From: Gordonia lacunae
Lineage (GTDB): Bacteria; Actinomycetota; Actinomycetes; Mycobacteriales; Mycobacteriaceae
Reading direction: 5' to 3'
DNA length: 64,000 nucleotides
Assembly (NCBI RefSeq): GCF_002149015.1
Contig: NZ_NGFO01000012.1
Coordinates: 62,001-126,000, forward strand
Numbering within the stretch: position 1 is the first letter of the stretch; each line of letters opens with the position of its first letter. Below the pieces are notes generated by a model. The model searched no databases. It was not told where the DNA came from and was given only the letters and a program-made list of their open reading frames with translations. Below are positions 59,004-64,000 of the stretch, piece after piece. A program made the translations under genes and the position numbers.

Positions 59004-59459
59004 CTAGCCGACGCTGTTGACGTCGAAGGTCAGGAGGGCGTAGGTGCCCATCGTGAGGACGAGGATCATCGACACGGCGAGCAGCACGTTCAGCCAGAAA
59101 CGGGTCGAGTCCTTGCGGGAGTAGTCGGCGATGACGGTGCGCACACCGTTGCCGCCGTGTAGCTGGGCCAGCCACAGCATGGTGAGATCCCAGATCTGCC
59201 AGAAAGGCGAGCTCCAGCGCGCCGCGACGAACGAGGCGTCGATGCGGTGCACGCCGCCGTCCCACGCCAGCATGATGAACATGTGGCCGATCGTCAGGAC
59301 GACGAGCAGCAGACCCGAGAACCGCATGAACAGCCACGCGTTCTTCTCGAAGTTGCCGCCCTTGGGCTTGCGGGGCGAGCGCGGGTTGTCCAGGCTCGCG
59401 GGACGGTCGTGTTGCGTGCCGAGGGTCTTGGCGACACCGGTGGCTTCCGAGGTGGTCAT
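59004..59459 (-). CDS. sdhD: Succinate dehydrogenase membrane anchor SdhD
   Basis: A 151-residue membrane anchor with three helices. After a hydrophilic N-terminus come FMRFSGLLLVVLTIGHMFIML, with His as probable haem ligand, then TMLWLAQLHGGNGVRTVIADY and a last helix. It lies 12 bp after sdhC and 14 bp before sdhA, so the operon is tight. Confidence 0.9.
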   Translation of the reverse strand: MTTSEATGVAKTLGTQHDRPASLDNPRSPRKPKGGNFEKNAWLFMRFSGLLLVVLTIGHMFIMLAWDGGVHRIDASFVAARWSSPFWQIWDLTMLWLAQLHGGNGVRTVIADYSRKDSTRFWLNVLLAVSMILVLTMGTYALLTFDVNSVG

Positions 59460-59471
59460 CTCTGGTGTCTC

Positions 59472-59876
59472 CTACAGGTGGCTGAACATGATCTGCAGCA
59501 GGCGGACCGTGCCGGCACCGAAGACGATGACGAACAGGGTCATGGCCACCCACAGCATCTGCCGCTGGTACTTGGGTCCCTTGGACCAGAAGTCCACGAG
59601 GATCAGGCGCACACCGTTGAAGGCGTGGAAGAGGACGCAGGCGACCAGGGCGATCTCCATGAGGCCGATGATCGGCGTCTTGTAGGTCTCGATGATCGCG
59701 TCGTACTGGTTGGGATCGACGCGGATGACCGCGGTGTCCAGCACGTGCACGAACAGGAAGAAGAAGATCGTGACGCCGGTGATGCGGTGCAGGACCCACG
59801 ACCACATGCCGGGATCGCCGCGATAGAGAGATCGTCTGCGCACCGGGTCGGGCGCGACTTCGGTCGAGGTGCTCAT
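59472..59876 (-). CDS. sdhC: Succinate dehydrogenase cytochrome b556 subunit SdhC
   Basis: A 134-residue anchor subunit with three helices. YRGDPGMWSWVLHRITGVTIFFFLFVH is the quinone/haem-binding N-terminal signature (Ser and His of the SdhC family), and a second His is in VLFHAFNGVRLIL. I chose ATG 59876 (MSTSTEVAP); the longer frame to 60143 crosses the promoter region. It is the first gene of the operon. A candidate IdeR box lies about 150 bp upstream. Confidence 0.92.
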   Translation of the reverse strand: MSTSTEVAPDPVRRRSLYRGDPGMWSWVLHRITGVTIFFFLFVHVLDTAVIRVDPNQYDAIIETYKTPIIGLMEIALVACVLFHAFNGVRLILVDFWSKGPKYQRQMLWVAMTLFVIVFGAGTVRLLQIMFSHL

Positions 59877-60022
59877 CGGGAAAGTGGCCTCCAACATCGT
59901 CGATGGACGCGTCGAATCGGCATGCTCCGACTCGACCATGGACCCATAGGAAGAGACTCTAAACCCAAGCCCATTCCGGTGGTAAATTGCCCGAACCGAT
60001 CTGAGCGACAAGACATTACGAC

Positions 60023-60041
60023 TTAGGTTTGCCTTACCCAA
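60023..60041. promoter_or_regulatory. Strong DtxR/IdeR iron-box match between sdhC and cdd
   Basis: TTAGGTTTGCCTTACCCAA matches TTAGGTTAGSCTAACCTAA at 16 of 19 bases. It lies 147 bp before sdhC (minus strand) and 60 bp before cdd (plus strand), so either promoter could be the target; sdh is the more sensible one because its subunits bind iron. Confidence 0.68.
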
Positions 60042-60100
60042 GCTTTGCGGTGATGAAATCCGGATGAACGGTCGATGACGCCGTGCGACAGGAGATTCAC

Positions 60101-60505
60101 GTGGTTGCTGAAATCGAGTGGGATGCGTTGCGGGACAAGGCAAAATCGATGATCGGCCGGGCCTATGCGCCGTACTCCCGGTACCCGGTGGGGGCTGCCG
60201 GGGTCACCGCCGAGGGTCGTGTCGTCACTGGTTGCAATGTGGAAAATGTCTCATATGGCCTGGGGATCTGTGCCGAGGTCGCGCTGGTCGCCGCCCTGGT
60301 GAACGGGGGCGACCGGGCGCTGCGCGCGGTCAGCGTGTGTGACGCCCGCGGGGCGGTCCTGATGCCGTGCGGACGGTGCCGACAGGTGCTCTTCGAACAC
60401 GGAGGGCGCGAGTTGCTGATCGATCACCCGGACGGGCCCCGGACACTCGCGGATCTGCTCCCCGATGCGTTCGGTCCCGACGACCTCGAGGCGATCCGCC
60501 CGTGA
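60101..60505 (+). CDS. cdd: Cytidine deaminase
   Basis: A 134-residue tetrameric-type enzyme deaminating cytidine and deoxycytidine to uridine forms. Zinc ligands Cys57, Cys90 and Cys93 and catalytic Glu59 are in CAEV and PCGRC. GTG 60101 has AGGAGA six bases upstream. It is the first gene of a cdd-deoA-add salvage operon; its stop overlaps the deoA start. Confidence 0.94.
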   Translation: MVAEIEWDALRDKAKSMIGRAYAPYSRYPVGAAGVTAEGRVVTGCNVENVSYGLGICAEVALVAALVNGGDRALRAVSVCDARGAVLMPCGRCRQVLFEHGGRELLIDHPDGPRTLADLLPDAFGPDDLEAIRP

Positions 60506-61842
60506 CGGCGGCGCAGGAGCGCGAGATCATCCACGCGGTGTCGGTGATCGCCACCAAGAGGGGTGGACACGCACTCAGCGATGCGCAGATCGCGTGGATG
60601 GTGGACGGCTTCACCCGCGGCGAGGTGGCGCCCGAACAGATGTCGGCTCTCCTGATGGCGGTGTACCTCCGCGGTATGGATCGGCGGGAGATCGCGTCCT
60701 GGACGCACGCGATGATCGACAGCGGCCGCCGGATGGACCTGTCCGGTCTGCAGCGGGACGGGCAGACCCTCATCACCGTCGACAAGCACTCCACCGGTGG
60801 CGTCGGTGACAAGATCACCCTTCCGCTCACGCCCATCGTCGCCTCGTTCGGTGTCGCCGTCCCGCAACTGTCCGGTCGGGGGCTCGGCCACACCGGCGGG
60901 ACCCTCGACAAGCTGGAGTCCATCCCGGGCTGGCGGGCCGAGGTGAGCACGGCCGACATGCTCGATCAGCTCGAGCGGGTCGGCGCGGTCATCTGTGCCG
61001 CGGGTGCCGACCTCGCGCCGGCCGACCGCAAGCTCTACGCCCTGCGCGACGTCACCGGCACGGTCGAGTCCATCCCCCTGCTCGCCTCGTCGATCATGAG
61101 CAAGAAGATCGCCGAGGGGACCGCCGCGTTGGTCCTCGACGTCAAGACCGGCTCGGGTGCCTTCCTGCCGGACGAGGGCGACGCCCGCGAACTGGCGTCG
61201 ACGATGGTCGAGCTCGGCCATGACGCCGGCGTCGACACCCGCGCGGTCATCACCGACATGAGCACACCGCTCGGACTCGCCATCGGCAACGCCGTGGAGG
61301 TGGCCGAGTCGGTCGAGGTGCTGTCGGGCGGCGGGCCGGCCGACGTCGTCGAGCTCACCCTGACCCTCGCCCGGGAGATGCTCGACGCCGCAGGCCTCGT
61401 CGACGCCGATCCCGCAACCCATCTCGCCGACGGCCGGGCGATGGACACGTGGCGGGCGATGATCGCCGCGCAGGGTGGCGACCCGGACGCGCCCCTACCG
61501 CAGGCACGCCACCACGACACCGTGACCGCGTCGCGCGACGGTGTCGTCACCGGGATGAACGCCCGCGCGGTCGGCGACGCCGCGTGGCGACTGGGGGGTG
61601 GCCGGTCCAAGCCGGGGGAGGCGGTCGCGGCCGAGGCGGGAGTGATCATCCATGCGAAACCGGGCGACCGTGTCCGGGCCGGTCAACCACTGTTCACCCT
61701 GCACACGCAGGATGAGGGCCGGATCGCCGGCGCCCGGTCGTCGCTGGCCGGGGCGACGACCATCGAGTCCGACACCGCGGAACACGCGGGCGGCGCGGGC
61801 ACCCGACCCCTGATCATCGACCGCGTTAGGTTCACTCCATGA
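60502..61842 (+). CDS. deoA: Thymidine phosphorylase
   Basis: A 446-residue enzyme cleaving thymidine or deoxyuridine with phosphate. The phosphate/substrate region [20 protein letters not shown] is followed by [20 protein letters not shown], then [12 protein letters not shown] and [14 protein letters not shown] 60502 overlaps the cdd stop by 4 bp (GTGA), and the gene overlaps add by 4 bp, so all three genes are translationally coupled. Confidence 0.95.
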   Translation: MTAAQEREIIHAVSVIATKRGGHALSDAQIAWMVDGFTRGEVAPEQMSALLMAVYLRGMDRREIASWTHAMIDSGRRMDLSGLQRDGQTLITVDKHSTGGVGDKITLPLTPIVASFGVAVPQLSGRGLGHTGGTLDKLESIPGWRAEVSTADMLDQLERVGAVICAAGADLAPADRKLYALRDVTGTVESIPLLASSIMSKKIAEGTAALVLDVKTGSGAFLPDEGDARELASTMVELGHDAGVDTRAVITDMSTPLGLAIGNAVEVAESVEVLSGGGPADVVELTLTLAREMLDAAGLVDADPATHLADGRAMDTWRAMIAAQGGDPDAPLPQARHHDTVTASRDGVVTGMNARAVGDAAWRLGGGRSKPGEAVAAEAGVIIHAKPGDRVRAGQPLFTLHTQDEGRIAGARSSLAGATTIESDTAEHAGGAGTRPLIIDRVRFTP

Positions 61843-62969
61843 CGACGCTGACCCCGGCGAACATCTCCCTCGCCCCGAAGGTGCTCCTACACGACCACCT
61901 CGACGGCGGACTCCGGCCCGCGACGGTCCTCGAGCTGGCGCACGAGGTGGGTTACGACGCCCTCCCGGCGGACGAGAACGGCAGGCAGATCGACGATGCC
62001 GAGACGCTCGGCCGCTGGTTCCGTCGGGCCGCCGACAGCGGCTCGCTCGAGCGCTACCTCGAGACCTTCTCGCACACGGTCGCGGTGATGCAGACCGCCG
62101 GCGCGCTGGAACGCGTCGCGCGCGAATGCGTCGAGGATCTCGCCGACGACGGCGTCGTCTACGCCGAGGTCCGGTACGCCCCCGAACAGCATCTCGAGGG
62201 CGGGCTGGATCTCGACCAGGTCGTCGAGGCGGTGCTGCGGGGGTTCGCCGAGGGGGAGGCGGCCGCGGCCGAGCGGGGCCGCAGCATCACCGTGCGCTGT
62301 CTGGTCACCGCGATGCGCCACGCAGCCCGGTCACGCGAGATCGCCGAACTCGCGGTCCGCTACCGCGACCGGGGGGTCGTCGGTTTCGACATCGCGGGCG
62401 CCGAGGCCGGGCATCCACCGACGCGTCACCTCGACGCCTTCGAGTACATGCGTGCCAACTGCGCGCCGTTCACGATCCACGCCGGCGAGGCGTTCGGGCT
62501 GCCGTCGATCCACGAGGCCATCGGCTTCTGCGGGACGGATCGACTGGGCCACGGCGTCCGCGTCTTCGACGACATCGAACTGCCCGCCGGGGTCGACCTC
62601 GCCGCCCACTCCTTTGCGGGGGCCCGGCTCGGACAGGTCGCGAACATCGTGCGGGACAAGAGGATTCCGCTGGAGTTGTGCCCGAGTTCCAATGTGCAGA
62701 CCGGCGCGGTGGAATCGTTGGCCGAGCATCCGTTCAATGTGCTGGCCCGACTCCGGTTCCGGGTCACCGTCAACACCGACAACCGGCTGATGTCCGACAC
62801 CACGATGAGCAAGGAATTCGGTCTGCTCGCCGATCAGTTCGGATACGGGTGGGCCGATTTCGAGCGCTTCACGGTCAACGCGATGAAATCGGCGTTCATC
62901 CACTTCGATGAGCGGTTGGCGTTCATCGACGACGTCATCAAGCCCGGCTACGCGGTGCTGCTCGGCTGA
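61839..62969 (+). CDS. add: Adenosine deaminase
   Basis: A 376-residue TIM-barrel metalloenzyme deaminating adenosine and deoxyadenosine. The zinc pair is in [10 protein letters not shown], the later His in IHAGEAFG (with catalytic Glu), another His near DRLGHGVR, and the terminal Asp in [11 protein letters not shown]. The sequence follows the actinobacterial Add form. It ends the cdd-deoA-add operon, and is convergent with the edge gene. Confidence 0.95.
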   Translation: MTTLTPANISLAPKVLLHDHLDGGLRPATVLELAHEVGYDALPADENGRQIDDAETLGRWFRRAADSGSLERYLETFSHTVAVMQTAGALERVARECVEDLADDGVVYAEVRYAPEQHLEGGLDLDQVVEAVLRGFAEGEAAAAERGRSITVRCLVTAMRHAARSREIAELAVRYRDRGVVGFDIAGAEAGHPPTRHLDAFEYMRANCAPFTIHAGEAFGLPSIHEAIGFCGTDRLGHGVRVFDDIELPAGVDLAAHSFAGARLGQVANIVRDKRIPLELCPSSNVQTGAVESLAEHPFNVLARLRFRVTVNTDNRLMSDTTMSKEFGLLADQFGYGWADFERFTVNAMKSAFIHFDERLAFIDDVIKPGYAVLLG

Positions 62970-63012
62970 GCGGCGCCCCCGGCGGTGGCGGAACGACCGT
63001 GGACGGACCCGG

Positions 63013-64000
63013 TCAGCCCTTCTTCGTGAGCCGGGCCTCGAAGTCGTGCTCGAGCGCGCGCCATGCCTCGGCCTCGTTGTCGAACGGGCCGCTGGGCGCC
63101 ATCCGCTTGGGGTCGGGGTTGACCGTGTAGTCCACGAACCAGCCGAGCGGGGTGGTGGTGCCCAGGGCCTCGGTGACCGTGTTGTCGCCGGCGTAGTCGG
63201 CTGCGTCGGTGAACAGTTCGACCGCGAGGTCGAGCTGGTCGCGGTCCATGCGGCGCGGACCGTCGGCGATGTCGTCGGCCAGGCCGGGCAGCACGTAGAC
63301 GTTGTCGTCGATGACGTCGAATTCCAGAGAGCCGTTGGTGGCCTCGGTGCGGACCTCGTCGAACGTCGACAGGTCGGCGAGGTCGTGCGTGTTGTCGTCG
63401 GCGAGGAACCGTGACAACGAGCGTGCCGAGGTGAACACGAAGATCTTGCCCTTGCTCCCCAGGAAGACCGGATCGTCGCCGAGGTAGCACCGGAGTGTCA
63501 GGTACTCGTTCGCGCTCGTGACGATCTTGACCGGGTCGATGCCGACCGACGCCCAGAAATCGTCGTCGTCCTCGTCTTCGTCCTCGTCCTCGTTGTCTTC
63601 GTCGACGAGGTCGTCGTCCTCGGCATCGGCGGACTCGTCATCGTCGGTGTCGGCGGCACCGACGATCTCGATGTCGTCGTCGGTGGGCTCGTCCTCGTCC
63701 TCCGCGGATGCCGCGGCCTCGAGCTCGGCCTCGGCGGTCTCGACGGCCTTCGCATCGACCTTCGGGGTGCTGATGACCCCGTCGATGGCGTCGAGCACGT
63801 CGTCCCAGTGCTTGGCGATCAACCGGCCGATGCGTACCCAGAGGTCGGTGCCCTCGCGGCCGTCGAAGTTGCGTGTGCCGGTGGTGACGGCTCCCAGGAT
63901 GGGGTTGCCGTTGAAGAACTTGGTGATCGGCGTCAGTTCGCAGACCTCGCCGAGGATGCGCACGATCTCGAGAGCGTCCTCGAGTTCGGCGATGACCTCC
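63013..64000 (-). CDS. Conserved hypothetical with acidic linker, 5' end beyond the window
   Basis: At least 328 residues are visible and the frame runs open to the edge, so the start lies outside; the GTG at 63963 is probably internal. The visible N-terminal part includes ELTPITKFFNGNP and RIGRLIAKHWDDVLDAI. An acidic run of Asp/Glu about 45 residues long follows (63540-63700), then a folded-looking domain (LGDDPVFLGSKGKIFVFTSA, FDEVRTEATNG). The position after add matches M. tuberculosis Rv3311. Function is unknown; no membrane or signal segment is seen. Confidence 0.75.
   Translation of the reverse strand, partial: EVIAELEDALEIVRILGEVCELTPITKFFNGNPILGAVTTGTRNFDGREGTDLWVRIGRLIAKHWDDVLDAIDGVISTPKVDAKAVETAEAELEAAASAEDEDEPTDDDIEIVGAADTDDDESADAEDDDLVDEDNEDEDEDEDDDDFWASVGIDPVKIVTSANEYLTLRCYLGDDPVFLGSKGKIFVFTSARSLSRFLADDNTHDLADLSTFDEVRTEATNGSLEFDVIDDNVYVLPGLADDIADGPRRMDRDQLDLAVELFTDAADYAGDNTVTEALGTTTPLGWFVDYTVNPDPKRMAPSGPFDNEAEAWRALEHDFEARLTKKG

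Noticed and set aside
60086..60108. Possible GlxR/CRP site TGCGA...TCACG before cdd
   Set aside because: Spacer is eight bases instead of six and both arms have mismatches.

Overview
The window is high-GC, gene-dense actinobacterial chromosome. Gene content and order follow the Mycobacterium tuberculosis Rv3418c-Rv3311 segment as I recall it: groES, groEL1, whiB3, Rv3415c-like, sigD, rsdA, guaB, guaB3, choD, guaA, imuA', imuB, acrA1-like, dnaE2, folD, metX/metY, trpS, yhjD-like, dacB, sdhCDAB, cdd, deoA, add. Cholesterol-oxidase-type ChoD, NmtR, a SAM-IV-type leader and short dispersed repeats with CCCTGAGG...CGAAGGG and GGTTGAGCC...GTCGAAA ends suggest a non-tuberculous Mycobacteriales member, most likely Gordonia or a close relative. 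The genus is an inference. No phage, insertion sequence, CRISPR array, rRNA or tRNA was seen.

Layout. 0-2.2 kb: groES-groEL1, with half of a CIRCE operator at the left edge and a strong hairpin between the genes. 2.2-6.3 kb: whiB3, a conserved hypothetical, sigD and its membrane anti-sigma factor, and a DUF5319-type gene. 6.4-16 kb: purine genes guaB, guaB3 and guaA, interrupted by choD, an epimerase-like gene and a bioYMN biotin ECF transporter. 16-21.3 kb: envelope signalling, with a PspC-domain protein divergent from a PspC-domain sensor kinase and response regulator, then a Ser/Thr kinase. 21.4-36.5 kb: DNA damage, with LexA-type boxes before a radical SAM gene, imuA'-imuB and dnaE2. Interleaved are a two-domain plasmid-ORF3/UPF0158 protein, an acyl-CoA-reductase-like gene with a D-serine-dehydratase-like gene, a P1B-4 metal ATPase divergent from nmtR, and an enoyl-CoA hydratase. 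36.6-46 kb: trmL, a PLP lyase, folD, an Hsp70-like membrane protein, metX-metY under a SAM-IV-type riboswitch, and a secreted PE-PPE/cutinase-like hydrolase. 46-56.4 kb: an MFS transporter, bacterioferritin and its ferredoxin, xthA, trpS, yhjD-like, dacB, a glutamine amidotransferase, an MmpS-like secreted protein, and a P450 with a divergent TetR regulator. 56.4-64 kb: sdhCDAB, then cdd-deoA-add nucleoside salvage, and an edge-truncated acidic protein.

Links between genes. The DNA-damage genes would form one LexA regulon carrying the ImuA'/ImuB/DnaE2 mutasome. Candidate DtxR/IdeR iron boxes lie upstream of bfd and between sdhC and cdd, linking iron status to ferritin and possibly to respiration. 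Several genes (guaB, choD, dnaE2, nmtR) have a -10 motif placed so that the transcript would be leaderless.

The least explained feature is a set of exact or near-exact tandem arrays inside or across coding regions: 39-bp units in the PspC gene, 36-bp units in the P450, and 21-bp units across the ATPase stop codon. A related 43-47 bp array lies between guaB3 and choD. At least two of these are built from the same dispersed repeat family.
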